Origin: Saccoglossus kowalevskii
Lineage: Eukaryota > Hemichordata > Enteropneusta > Harrimaniidae
Length of the DNA stretch: 33,826 nucleotides
Direction of reading: 5' to 3'
Assembly: GCF_000003605.2 (NCBI RefSeq)
Contig: NW_003146290.1
Span: forward strand, 100,727 to 134,552
Numbering within the stretch: position 1 is the first letter of the stretch; each line of letters opens with the position of its first letter. Under the pieces are notes generated by a model that did no database searches, was not told the origin of the DNA, and saw only the letters and a list, made by a program, of their open reading frames with translations. Positions 1 through 11,361 of this stretch are shown piece by piece. The translations under genes and the position numbers were made by a program.

Positions 1-94
1 CAATGATGTACATGTATCCTATATATTCCAGACATCACATACACATACAATGACATACATGTATCCTATATATTCCAGACATCACATACATACT
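1..94. repeat. Two-copy tandem duplication, 47-bp period
   Basis: The string catgtatcctatatattcc recurs at 11 and 58 together with its flanks (ccagacatcacataca), giving about two copies of a 47-bp unit at the left edge. The array may continue outside the window. Confidence 0.85.
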
Positions 95-2150
95 TATACA
101 AGTACTATAGTAATCTTCGATATCTGAACAAAACATTGATTGGAAATGTCATATCTATAAAAAAAACATATCATGTTATGTAAGAAGCAAAAAACCCATT
201 AATTTGACAAATTAAATTTACTTTCTAGATGTGGTCTTTTAAATACATATTGCATATTATTAGAATAATCAATACAGAACTGTTTGCGTTCTAGTAAACT
301 TGATTCATTTTTAAGAACTTGGCTGCCAGACAGCCCATCTGGAATTCAATACTGAGGAGAGAATAAAAATTAATGATTTTATTGTAAAGAATAAGACTAC
401 ATTCTTAGCATTTAAGAATGTTTATTTAATACTTGTTAATTTATGTGAGGTATTTAAAACAAACCACAAATGACTACCGTAGGTACCAAACCCTATTACA
501 CTTTCAGTTAAATTCTGAATCACAATCATACTCTTGAAGCAAACTTACTGTAATCTCCAGGACAGTTGCATTCTTTCCAGTAACTGAGATTCTCTGATAG
601 AGGTTGCAAACTGTTAAATCTAGTCAGTCATTGGCCTTCCTTTTCTCAAGAGCCATTTACAGTAGACTAAATACCCATAAATCATATTTGTTGTATTAGT
701 AGTTTGTGAGTTTCTGTGAACAAAATATTTTAATGATTCAAAGCAATGTGGTTCCTGTTTTATATGGGCTTGAATTAGAGATGCTCTTCTAATAGACCCA
801 ATATGGGATACAAATCACCACATCACATTTTTATTTGCACCTCCCATGACTAATGTGTAAAAGAAATATAAAAACAAAGATTAGTACATAGTATTTGCTT
901 TATTAGTGCATTACCCTATGTGAATGAAGTCTATGATCATAATAAGTTGCATCTTAATGATCCAGTATACAGTACACTTATGCAATTTTTGGTTTTATGC
1001 ACATACAATAGAGTAAATACAGTACATGTACTGTAGAAATAGGTATGCAAAAAAGTGGAGACTAAGAAGAGATGGAGCATAACATTAGCTATCAACTCTC
1101 CTAAATAGAGTGAGACAACTTTACACTAATTTCTTCCTCTTCCTGTAAATAGTAAACACCACTCAGGAACCCCCACTACTCTATTTAATATTAAATTATC
1201 TAATTTCTGAATCTTACCCTATGATGAACTCGCTACTTGGAATTTTGAGTAAGAATACTTTTCACATGGAACACTCATTGAATTACATACTGTAATCTTA
1301 CATTTGATTTGATTAAAATTCCAAAAATTTAACATATTGAATAATGATAACAAGTTTTATTACATTATGAGTAACACAGTTCAACAATAGCTTGATACCC
1401 CCTTGGTATTTACATGAAAGGGGAGCCAACATCTTAAATTATTCCTTCTCAATTACAAGGTTTGCATATTGCATTAACACATTAATCTTAGCAAATGACT
1501 AGATTCACAGTATATTGTAACAAAGAATAACAACCAAATATTTACTGTTTTCCATTTTAATTAATATCTTATTCATTAGTCTGTATGCAAACATATAAAA
1601 TGGGATTATAAATTACCTGTCTTGAGACTTGCGCTAATGTCAAGCTTTAATTACACACAAGCTTGTTTCTATGACTAAATTGTCATGTGCGGCCATTTAT
1701 TTTATTTTAATGTCATAGTCCCAGTTTGTATTTGGGTAAAATAACATTTGAGAACATAATTTTATACCAACAAAAATCATTTAAAGCATATCCGGGAAAA
1801 AACAACCAACAAGGCCGCCAGTTAGTTAAATATTATCAAAATGCAAAGGAATGTCTTCAGAATATGCAAACCATTATGCCTTGTACAAAATTTAAAACAA
1901 ATCAGTGAAAGCCTATCTGAGAAACAAGTAGAACACAAGAAAAAATAATGCTAAAAGCTGGCCAATTTAACATGCGAGAATGACAAGAACTTTGTAATCA
2001 GGATTTGAATATACTTGTCATAATTTCTACTGCAGTTTGAACAGTGCCCTCTATCATCATTAGTGAAACGGTTGAACTTGTACTGGCAGTATTCAGACTA
2101 GTTGGGGGGGTTGTCTCTTGAGATTTGTTAACATAGGGTGAACTTTCAAC
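95..2150. other. AT-rich stretch with no recognisable gene
   Basis: I see no long reading frame and no known repeat boundary. A weak - strand exon candidate lies at 549-610: acceptor taacag, 62 nt open, donor gtaagttt, reading CNLYQRISVTGKNATVLEIT. The acceptor lacks a clear pyrimidine tract and I do not recognise the peptide. A possible - strand donor (AGACAG|gtaatt) sits at 1617 without a convincing upstream acceptor. Confidence 0.5.
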
Positions 2151-2158
2151 TGCTAGAA

Positions 2159-2275
2159 ATATATTATCGTACTTATCCGGGTAAGAGCCCATGCCTGGGC
2201 AAACACCCACCCCCCACTTTTGACACAATAAAGGAGTTGAGGTCATATCCGGGCACACGCCCAGGGGGTCTTTTT
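2159..2275. repeat. MITE-like fragment with paired 'atccggg' motifs
   Basis: The segment contains ttatccgggtaagagccca followed by tgggcaaacacccacccc, and then a second tatccgggcacacgccca. The same modules occur on the opposite strand at about 3750-3838, which marks this as a dispersed short repeat rather than unique sequence. Element ends are not defined. Confidence 0.55.
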
Positions 2276-3040
2276 CTACACACACAAACAAACTATTTTC
2301 TATTCGTTGACTGTGATTGTATTAACAGTTGACTTTTTTGAAGACTGTCGTGATACTTATAAAAATTGTTAATTGCGTAAAACAAGGGGTGAACGCAAAA
2401 TAGCTGTGACAGCTTTCTGCTTCAGGGCAGCGCGTTTGAATCATAACAGTCAGCAAGTCTATAAAAATATATATTAAAGCAGAAACGGTAGTTCTCTTTT
2501 TGAAATATGTCATGGCCCTAAAAATGGCCGGCCGTTTGGGTTGTGCTTCCTTAGGAACGATTCAGGCAAATCGTATAAGGAGCCGCAAGTGTCGCACTCG
2601 TTCGGCTTTAGCGTCGTCGACAATGAAACCAATGTTGCAATATAGTAGCAACCCGTACCTGGGAGAGTGGTTGAAATCACGTTATTTTGGCTTTATAAAA
2701 TATTTTGTAGCAGCTTGCGAATCCATAACTGGGGTCAGCAATTTTGCAATGTCACGCCGAAGACTGACAACTTTTTTAACATCTTTCATCACCGTCATGA
2801 AAATATTCTTCTGTCGTTGGATAAAAAAAAAAAACTTCCTATTTCAAGTCCACCACGATATCCATATAGTGAGACACTCCAACCGCCGGAACTTGCTGAA
2901 TGATAACTTTCACCGTGATTAATAAGCGTCGAGTCTGATAAAAAAGCAATGTCACGATTTGACCTTTATGATGAAATACTAGTAGTGATGTCATTCTTAG
3001 CCAATCAGTAAAGCATATGCATAAAGGTCAAAGATGATTG

Positions 3041-3083
3041 CTAGACTCACAGTCCCTCTATGATAGAGGGACTGTGCTAGACT
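3041..3083. repeat. Perfect 29-nt hairpin flanked by 7-bp direct repeats
   Basis: Arms CACAGTCCCTCTA (3048-3060) and TAGAGGGACTGTG (3064-3076) are exact reverse complements around a 3-nt loop. The flanks ctagact (3041-3047) and ctagact (3077-3083) are identical, and match over 9 bp if a shared tg is counted. This looks like a target-site duplication around a minimal foldback element or an internally deleted transposon. Confidence 0.8.
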
Positions 3084-3252
3084 GTAAACAAAAGCATCGT
3101 GTGCCATCGCAGCAGAGCGACCCCATTTTTCTTGTCTCTTTATTATGATTAGACATGAATGAAAAGTGCCAAGCTGACAGACTGCGAAATCCGTGGATTA
3201 AAAGTGCTAAGTCCAAATTGTGTGGGACGATATCGACGAACTTCAGGAATAA

Positions 3253-3378
3253 GTTGTAGGGATTTTGTTCGACGGCTACAGTGACGCCGACTTGGACTTT
3301 GAGGGTTTTGAGTTTGACGAAGATGGCAATGAACGTACAAATAAAGATCTGAGAAGTTTTTTTTTCAAACAGCTATGA
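3253..3378 (+). pseudogene. Broken acidic reading frame, possible transposase N-terminus relic
   Basis: After an in-frame TAA at 3250, the + frame reads 41 codons to TGA at 3376. The core is DGYSDADLDFEGFEFDEDGN, dense in Asp, Glu and Phe. The same frame before the stop reads DDIDELQE, so an acidic region appears interrupted by a stop. Acidic, Phe-containing N-termini of this kind occur in piggyBac-type transposases, but no catalytic domain or terminal repeat is visible, so that identification is only a guess. It could equally be a chance frame. Confidence 0.2.
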
Positions 3379-3749
3379 ATTTTTATAATTTTTACTGTGT
3401 AAATTTGTAAATTATTATTGATCTTGTATGACGGTTGATTCGTAATTTGTCGAGACCGGAAATCATTTCACGCAGTTTAACCCCTGACATTTTAATTCGT
3501 TATGAGTTCACGCGTATTGGGCGTGTTTGTCGGCGGGAAAATCCTAATTCAAATGATTCCTCACTGTCGATTTTTATTATTTCTGGTTTATTTGTCACAT
3601 TATAAGCAATACATTATTTTTGTTCTACTTCTAGTGTTGCATATTGTTCATTTATTTCCGTTGCATGTTTTCATTTGCCGTTCTATTCCCTGTCGCAGTT
3701 CGATCGAACTGCGTGTTGTCAATTTTCGTGAATTTTCGTTTTTTTGCCG

Positions 3750-3838
3750 GGGATCTCCTGGCAAACGCCCACCCCTTCTTTTTGGCAATTTTCCATGTTC
3801 AAGACCCTGGGCTTATACCCGGATAAATACGGTAGAAA
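3750..3838. repeat. MITE-like fragment, inverted relative of the 2159-2275 segment
   Basis: Read on the - strand this gives ccgtatttatccgggtataa, then gcccaggg and ggggtgggcgtttgcc. These match the motif order of the 2159-2275 segment in the opposite orientation, so both are fragments of one dispersed family. Confidence 0.55.
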
Positions 3839-4186
3839 TATATTAATATATGCAGCATTTGTACATCTCTACATTAGAAGTGCATTAATTCTAGCTATAT
3901 ATATGTAGCATATCTGAAAAACTAGTAGACACACCTGACATGACTTGCAGAACAAGCTCCCCTAACCATGAAAAATGACATCACCCATGTCAAAATTCAC
4001 CAAATCGTCAAATATCTTATTAACATCCACTATTTCAACAGCTTAGTCGAGCAACAGATTTTGTCTGTCTTGTTTGATCATGATTGTTCAACAGTCACTA
4101 ATTCATGACAACCATGGTACAAACCAATGGAGCTTTGTGCTTGTGGTCATATGCTTTAACTATACCATGAACATGGGTTATCTATT

Positions 4187-4300
4187 ATATAGCTTACTGT
4201 TTTGATAACAAAGTGGCAATATTGATATCACCTTACCATTACAAACTGTTACATTTGAACTATCAATATTGCTACTGTGTTAGCAAAGCAGTAAGTGATA
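4187..4300. repeat. Foldback repeat, arms of about 40 bp
   Basis: The left arm (4187-4227, ending gtggcaatattgata) and right arm (4261-4300, starting tatcaatattgctac) are imperfect reverse complements, with about 31 of 35 inner positions matching. They are separated by a 33-bp spacer. No target-site duplication was established. Confidence 0.7.
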
Positions 4301-7300
4301 TTGCAATAGTGCTTGTTCCTTCACAGTAATATTAATATTTTCACAGAGACAAGCCAATAGAATCAATTTACATGCAAATGGTAACATTGCCATTTCAAAC
4401 GTGTGCCGTGTATATATACGTTACTGGTATGTAATGTATTTTGGGAAATGGCCACTAATCAAATGTTAGGATTAATAATATCGTAGTTGTGAACCACCTT
4501 TCACCATAATTTTTAAAATAAACAGTCTGATTTAATTAGTATATGCAGAATAAGTAAAGAAAAATAATTGAAAAAAATCATTACCATTTTTTTCATTCAT
4601 TGGAGTAAATTATTACAGGGAGCCTGAACACAATTTATTTTGATTAATAAAGTACAATAAAAATAAAAAAAATAAAACACATAAGCAACAGGTACAGTAA
4701 ATATTACAAAATTTAATAAAATAAAGCAGAAAACAAATACTCTAGAAGAGACAAAGACTGCAAAATATGGTAAAATGTTGGAAAATTTAATTTTAAATAT
4801 TGAATTCTATGCATCAGCAACAAAACAATGCTTGATTCTAGACATGATCTGAAATCACCTTGACCTGTCAGGGTTACACTAAAATAAAAATCGAGTTTCT
4901 TGTTTGTCTGTCTGCCTGTGGAAACCTAAAAGTCATAGGGAGTTCAATGTATTTGAGTGTGCTGGAAAATGATGAGATATTGCCCTGTGCATGAACCTGA
5001 CAAACAGCTTTCACATTATAATTTCCTCAGAGTATGTAAAGTTGAATCAAGACATTTTAATCGAATAACAAATAATTTAATACCTGTGGGTATTTAATAA
5101 AATAGAAATATTTCACTTAATGAAGTAAAATAAAAAATAATTTATATTTTAAAAAGTGACTTTGAATTTATTCGATAGCAGTGTGTGGGTAAGCCAGACA
5201 GTGTATAAACCGGCCTTTATAAATAACAGTGTATTGTTAGAGCAAGTTGACCAGAATTTGACCCCACATTGACTATCAGCTGATGAGTACTATGTATATT
5301 ATAATATGATATTACTCTTGCAAAAATAATATATAACATACATTCCTTGATTTATCTTCTAATTTTTTCTAAAGACAGCTACTCAAACATTTTTTTCCTT
5401 GTGTGGTGAAATGCAATCAAGATCAAAATGTCTGACAAGTTTATAATATGTTTGAATGCTAGACAGAATATACAACTATCACTAATTTTAAGCTAATTTT
5501 ATCTGGAAAAAGTCATTACCAATCAGCATGAAAATCAGTGGGGGGAAACCTACATGACAAATAGAAAATCTTATCAATATTTACAAATGCTGCAGAGAGT
5601 CTGAGGAAAATCTCCTACAACGTGGATATTACAATCAGCATGAAACTGGGAGGGAATAACAATTTAACACTCCTGTGTTGACACTACTTCACCTCCTTTG
5701 ACAGGTTTTCTAATAAAAATGTTGAGACCAAAATCTATAAATACTGTCTACTGACCTTCAAGAACTGGTTTCTCAGGATCCTTTCACCACCACACTAGAA
5801 TTTTGACTTGATGGGGTCAATGACCTTTGAAAGTCATGGGTGACTGCCAAGTTAGTTCTCAGAGAATCAAAGAAAGGAATTGGAATAGCTTGACCAATAA
5901 TCTGCAGCCTCAAAATCAGCAAAAACGTCTTTCCTGGGTACGTGTGTGTGTGTGTGCGCGCTCTGTGGTCGGACTTCAGTGGAGAGCCAGACAGTATCTA
6001 TATAGACGAGACAACAACAGCAGACGGATGGGAAAGGTCAAACACTGGTGGCATGATACATTTACATACAGGGGTGGGAAGGTTTAAGCTGAAGGGACTG
6101 ACAATTTTATAACAAGCATTGTATTTTAAATGTCAAATTTGGATGTTATATAGTACAAACATAAGCAGCTTCAGTCAGCATAAAAGCCAGTTCTCTTTAA
6201 AATATATATAAACATAGACTGTCATTATTTTAAGAAATACTATGTTCCATGATATTAAAGCTAAACAGTGTAATTACCCTACTTAAATTGTATATACAGA
6301 CTACAGTATAATCAAAACAACTAATTGTCTACCACAACATGTCTGACTGCTTGCTAATACAATTGAAACTTCAGTCAGGTACACCATTTATCATAACATC
6401 AAAGAAACTATTTTTTCAACTGACACTGCACTTGTATATGTTTCATAAAAAGTTGCATAATAATAATAATACTTATGTAAGATCATTTTGGTGGTTAGAC
6501 TGAGCAGGGGGAAAAATGTTTTGCGTATAATAATAAGTCTGAAAACAGAATGAAGTTAAAAGAACAACACTGGTGCCATGTTTTACTGTACACTATGTTC
6601 TTTTTAAATGTCTGGTTCAAGTAATATTACAGTATTATATACCCATATACAATGTCAATGTTACAGTTTGCTTCTGATCATTGCGTGCATCTGTCAGAAA
6701 TCTATGCCTCACACATTTTTGCGAGCAGTAAAGTGCGCCACAAACAGTGGAATGGGGAAATGTTTTGCTTTTGTTCCAGAGAAAATTTTATTGCTTAAAA
6801 TCAACCTTCAATGGATATATTAAAAAGCAATATTTAATAAAAGTTAAAATGTTGAACTATTATCTTGTTGTTGTATCAAATACTCAAATATTCATAACAA
6901 ATAATAAATTGCGTAAATGCATAATTTTTCAATTTTACCTAGGACGAGAAGAGAAACATTTTTCTTATACCCGATACATAAATACACTGGCTAAACACAA
7001 ACCATAAGCCCTCACTAGACTTTCTCCTCAGAGATGAAAATGTTGAGAACTATATTCACTGTAAAGTGATTGACACCAATGGGTAGTGATCATACTGGAC
7101 TTGCATCATACTTGAGACAAATTAATCCTAGTCAAAATGGTGGATTACCTCACAGGATTTACTTGTAGTACAAATTAAACCTGGAGTGAATACATGGAAA
7201 CACTTCTATTGCAGCTATGGCTTATCAAGTATTGATGAAAATACTTTGTTTGCTAAAGTGTGTGTTCCACCTTAACAAATTCAGCAACATATGCTAACCC

Positions 7301-7431
7301 AGATGCAAGCACAGTGTAAACTAAAATAATTTAAAGAAAATGATTTAAAAATCAATATTATCATGATTATAATAGAAAAATGTTTTGGAATTCATGCAAA
7401 AAATAATAATGATGTAATATTTCTTTACCAG
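4301..7431. other. AT-rich non-coding stretch
   Basis: I see no credible gene here. A short (GT)n tract lies at 5941-5957. Open frames at 5827-6087 and 6608-7007 lack splice context and recognisable domains. The rest is AT-rich intergenic or intronic sequence. Confidence 0.5.
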
Positions 7432-7533
7432 ACAGAGTATTTGTCTCTAACTGGCTTAGAAGTCAACTATTTGTTGAGCTGTATTGATTGGCCAACAGTG
7501 ACTGGCACCAGTGAAGTCAACAAATCTGAAATT
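7432..7533 (+). CDS. Candidate internal exon, unknown protein
   Basis: An acceptor with a pyrimidine-rich lead (atatttctttaccag) is followed by 102 nt open in only one frame, then a good donor (ATT|gtaaga). The exon would be phase 0 at both ends and encode 34 residues, starting TEYLSLTGLEVNY and ending TSEVNKSEI. It has no domain I recognise. It is phase-compatible with the + candidate at 9391-9514. A 113-codon - strand frame overlaps it, so one of the two is a shadow. Splice-like signals around short open frames are common by chance in AT-rich DNA. Confidence 0.25.
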
Positions 7534-7899
7534 GTAAGAAGTTTGAACTTGAGACAGTCTGAGTCAATATTTTGGGATGGTAGGATGTATGTTGATAATA
7601 TTAGACTGCATTGCGTGTCAAAATGCTGATTTGCATCAATTTCTATCTCGTGTTTGATATCAGTATTTTTGTGCTTGTGGACATGTTTAGAGATGTTGTC
7701 ATATTGTCTGCACTGATCAAGATTTAGATCTAAAAATGGATGTTGATGGCTGTGGAAACTATTTTTACTGCTAAACCAGCAAATAATATAATAAATGTTG
7801 TCCAACATGATTGTTAAGCTAAGGACACATAAAAAGCAACAAATTTGTGGCTGCCAAGAGACACAGATATAGCTGCACTGTTAGAAATTCACATTTCAA

Positions 7900-8236
7900 T
7901 TAAAGAAATCATCACAAAATGAGCAAATCTGAGAAAGGTCTAACTGAGATACCTATAGTATAGTATCAAAGCAATCCAGAAAGTCGGAAATATCACTTTT
8001 TTACCAAAAATGACAAAAATATTCAACAAAATTAGAGAATTGAAGATATCATCACAAAATGAACAAATCTGAGTGAGGTCTACCCAAGGTACTGGGTACG
8101 TATACACCAAGTATCAAAGCATTCAGGCTTGTAGTTTTCAAGAAGTTGAAAAAGTAAAAAGTTGACATGGACGACGGACGCCAACGGATAATCACTCGTA
8201 TGATAAGCTCCGCTTTGTCGACAGCGGAGCTAAAAA
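7900..8236 (+). repeat. Non-autonomous repeat ending in a perfect 9-bp hairpin
   Basis: Two related modules beginning atcatcacaaaatg at 7908 and 8048 (140-bp offset) lead into aaaaagtaaaaagttgac, ggacgccaacggataatcac and a terminal hairpin at 8206-8231 (agctccgct, 8-nt loop, agcggagct) followed by taaaaa. The same 3' part recurs at 32905-33012. The left boundary is uncertain. Confidence 0.75.
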
Positions 8237-9390
8237 TGTATCCCAGTTTAATTAGCTGGTATGTGTATACACAAAATTAATTATTTTGAAGTTTCATTAA
8301 TATATCAACAATAATTGGCATGATGGTCGATATATGACCACAGTGTGATACAGTGTGTACAATGAATATGTGGCATGGTGCCCTGCTAACATTTTCAACT
8401 AACCCAGTCATTGTGTTTTTTCGTGTTTTGTGTTTTTAAGCACAGAAATTTTAAATTTGGGTAACAATTTCAAATGGTTTGGAAAGATTTAAAATTTCAT
8501 GAAAATTGCTTACTCCCAAGTTGACATATTACATATTTTTCCCAGACTGAAATTCATAGAAATATGTCTTTGGGGAAAATTAAATCGGTATTCTAGCATA
8601 ACAATAACTGCCATTGTTTTCATTTCAGTACCACCATGCTCGAAATGTATTGTGACCTATGTTTTCAGTTGACATGTACATTACATATTTTGTACACAAT
8701 ATAGTGAAACCTGTCACAACTGAACAATGGGGACTGGGAAAATTCTCATTTTAAGTGTTAGTTTTGTAGTTTACAGACGGCTTAGAAATATAAAAAAAAC
8801 TCAATAGACCGAACACATATGTAAACCAAACAATTTTCTTAGTCCCTTTTTATTGAGTAGAATCGACAGATTTCACTGTGTTAATAATGTGATGTATCCA
8901 GCTCACATTAGATTAGATTTTAATCAAATATTAAAAAGACATTTGTCTGTCTAATCCTGGCTTAATTTCAATGGGATCTTCAATGAATATAGCCTCAAGT
9001 TAGATTTATTTTTTTTAGCAAATTCACCTTTGTATGAACTCATTAATTTGTCGTCAGTAGTTCTATACACTGTCTGGTTTCTGAATATGGGCGATCAAGC
9101 TTACTTTAGCACCAAGCCTATTCTGACTAATGACACCTGTAGGAGTAGTCTAGTCTCTCACAACCTCCAATTTGTCACCACTATACAAAATAATATATCA
9201 TTATCACCAAAGTTACATCAATAGAGACAAATTCACCATTTTTATATTCATGTTTCTGCTTAAAAATGTGGACATCATACCTTCTATAGAGTTTTTTTTT
9301 CTCCAAATATGAGGGGCAAATGAACAAACAAAAATATTAAATTAAAGCACACAATGTAAAAACATTCATTGCATTTTGCTGTTGCTTCAG
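8237..9390. other. AT-rich stretch, no secure gene
   Basis: The one item of note is a weak - strand exon candidate at 9028-9080: acceptor catattcag, 53 nt, donor AAAG|gtgaat, reading NQTVYRTTDDKLMSSYK. It has no recognised homology and a weak pyrimidine tract. Confidence 0.4.
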
Positions 9391-9514
9391 TCTCAAAACA
9401 TGAGAAACTGTTATGTTTGCAATAATGAGATGCAACCAAATGACATCATTTTCAAGACTGTCTACACGTATAATCCACATTATGATAAATGTGGGACATT
9501 AGATCATAGCTTTG
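9391..9514 (+). CDS. Candidate internal exon with a CYxCN motif
   Basis: The acceptor (ttttgctgttgcttcag) and donor (TTTG|gtgagt) are both good. The 124 nt between them are open in one frame only: SQNMRNCYVCNNEMQPND, then about 23 residues ending CGTLDHSF. The phase is 0 in and 1 out. A CYxCN start occurs at the head of Ly6/uPAR three-finger domains, where Cys spacing then matters, but the later cysteines are not seen, so I do not assign the family. It is joinable in phase to 7432-7533. No signal-peptide exon or terminal CN motif was found nearby. Confidence 0.25.
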
Positions 9515-10047
9515 GTGAGTCATATTTTAACACAGGACTCCTAGTCTCCAGCGGTTCACAAGTACATACACATGTAGCAGAATTATAAATGTAGTTAATT
9601 AAACTGATTTTTGGCAAGGCAAACAAGGATGGTAAAACAAGTCATTGAAAATGACAGTTTCCGGTTTAAGACATAGTGAAAAAAAAATAGATCACATATG
9701 AAAGCATGTCCAAGTTATCACATTTTAAACAAACAAGATGGCCGCCAGTCGGCCATATTTGATCAAATTGCAAATGGAATTGACATGTACATGTATCCAT
9801 TTATGACATGCTAAATATCAATGAAAATGATACATAGGTGACATCTTCGATGTGATTATGAAACAAACTGACATGTATGTGCCAAATATAAATGAAAATC
9901 AAAGAAAGCTTAAAGAACTCCTGTGTGCTGAGAGTATTGAAGACACATTAAAAATTAATTCAAAATTACTTGTACATGAGATATTGATGGAAAAGCTGAA
10001 AACTAATTATGTAACTAATATGAATAGAGCGTAACAAAAAAATTATG

Positions 10048-11060
10048 AATTATTATGCTAATTAGAGAATTAATATTAATCAAAATTAATCAGGCCTGTC
10101 TATTGTCCTAGAGCATTTATGTACCAAATTTTATTCAAATGTGATGATCAGTAATTGAGATATCAGTGTTAATTAATTATGTTAATTAGGTGATTAATAA
10201 GCATAAATATTTACCAAAAACTAATTGGGTTTCTGCATAGTTCTCTTTAAAAGTTTCATTAAAATCCAATTTGTGGTTTTTAATATATCAGTGGAACATT
10301 ATGCAAATTAGGTAATTAATATCCAATTAAAATTAATATATACTGATATTACCCTAAAAACTATCAGGTCTGTGCAGTGTCCTATGACATCTATGTACCA
10401 AATTTCATTGAAATGTGATGATTACTACTTGAAATATTAAAAGCTGAAAATTAATTAATTATGCAAATTAGCTAATTAGTATGCACTCATATTACCCTAA
10501 CAACTATCAGGTCTGTGCAGTGTCCTATGACATCTATGTACCAAATTTCATTGAAATGTGATTACTACTTGAAATATCAAAAGCTGAAAATTTATTAATT
10601 ATGCAAATTAGCTAATTAGTATGCACTCATATTACCCTAACAACTATCAGGTCTGTGAAGTGTCCTATCACATCTATGTACCAAGTTTTATTGAAATGTG
10701 ATGATTACTACTTGAAATATCAAAAGCTGAAAATTAATTAATTATACAAATTAGCTAATTAATATATACTGATATTACCCTAAAAACTACCAGGTCTGTG
10801 CAGTGTCCTATGAATTTTTCCCTGGGATCAAAACATGTCAATTTCAACATGAAACAATGTCTCAAGTTAGGGGTGCGGCTTCTATTAAAGATGCGGCCTC
10901 AAAAAGGAATTTTACGGTATGTACCAAGTTTTATTGAAATGTGATGATTAGTACTTGAGATATCAGTGGAAAAGCCGAAAATTGATTAATCATTATGCAA
11001 ATTAGGTAATTAATATTGCGCAGATTTTTACCCAAAACTAATCAAATCTGCGCATTAGTT
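10048..11060. repeat. AT-rich tandem array, ~141-bp unit
   Basis: The marker attaccctaaaaactat (or a close variant) recurs at 10348, 10491, 10631 and 10773, spacing about 140-143 bp. Each unit carries aggtctgtgcagtgtcctat, a degenerate atgtaccaaatttcattgaa and ttaattatgcaaattag. More diverged units flank these to about 10048 and 11060. Confidence 0.85.
10812..10918. mobile_element. Small insertion interrupting the 141-bp array
   Basis: The unit is broken between cctatga and tgtaccaag, where the other copies have only catcta. The inserted ~105 bp contain ggtgcggcttctattaaag and gatgcggcctc and end in ggaattttacggta. It is unrelated to the array and looks like a short non-autonomous element. 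No clear target-site duplication was identified. Confidence 0.55.
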
Positions 11061-11326
11061 TTGGGACTAAAAACAAACAAGATGCCTGCCAGTCGGCCAT
11101 CTTTGATCCAATTGCAAAAGAAATTGCCATGGTCATGTATCCCAACATGTTAATTTATGTACCAAATTTGAAAAAGCATGACCAAAATACGACAAGTAAA
11201 AAAAAAACAAGATGGCTGCCAGTCGGCCATTTTGAAACAAAACGCTAAACCACTGCATGTGCATATGTCCCACATAAAGTACTAAGCACATGCAAAGAAT
11301 GAACGAAATCGGTCCAAAGGATTATA

Positions 11327-11361
11327 AGTCCCCGTTTTCGGGCTTCGTCCGAATGGGGACT
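11327..11361 (+). other. Terminal hairpin of composite element copy 1
   Basis: The arms agtccccgttttcgg and tccgaatggggact pair around a short loop, with a G:T wobble where copy 2 has G:C. The hairpin is followed directly by aataaaa. Confidence 0.8.

Larger units (their letters stand above)
2300..3540. other. CpG-enriched block, possible old promoter or decayed insertion
   Basis: This 1.2 kb is visibly richer in CpG than its surroundings (for example ggccggccg near 2526, tcgtcgac near 2611, cgacggctacagtgacgccg near 3270). It holds a 140-codon + frame (2500-2922) whose start is Arg-rich and free of acidic residues, resembling a mitochondrial targeting sequence. An overlapping + frame at 2667-2903 ends in PPRYPYSETLQPPELAE. 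On the - strand, a T-rich tract and acceptor (cgacag) at about 2821 open into a frame beginning KNIFMTVMKDVKK, with a stop near 2694. These readings exclude one another. None matches a family I can name. Confidence 0.3.

Noticed and set aside
2500-2922. Assignment of the + frames to a complex I accessory subunit
   Set aside because: The resemblance was limited to a few His, Asn and Pro positions and needs a frameshift. Too weak to name.
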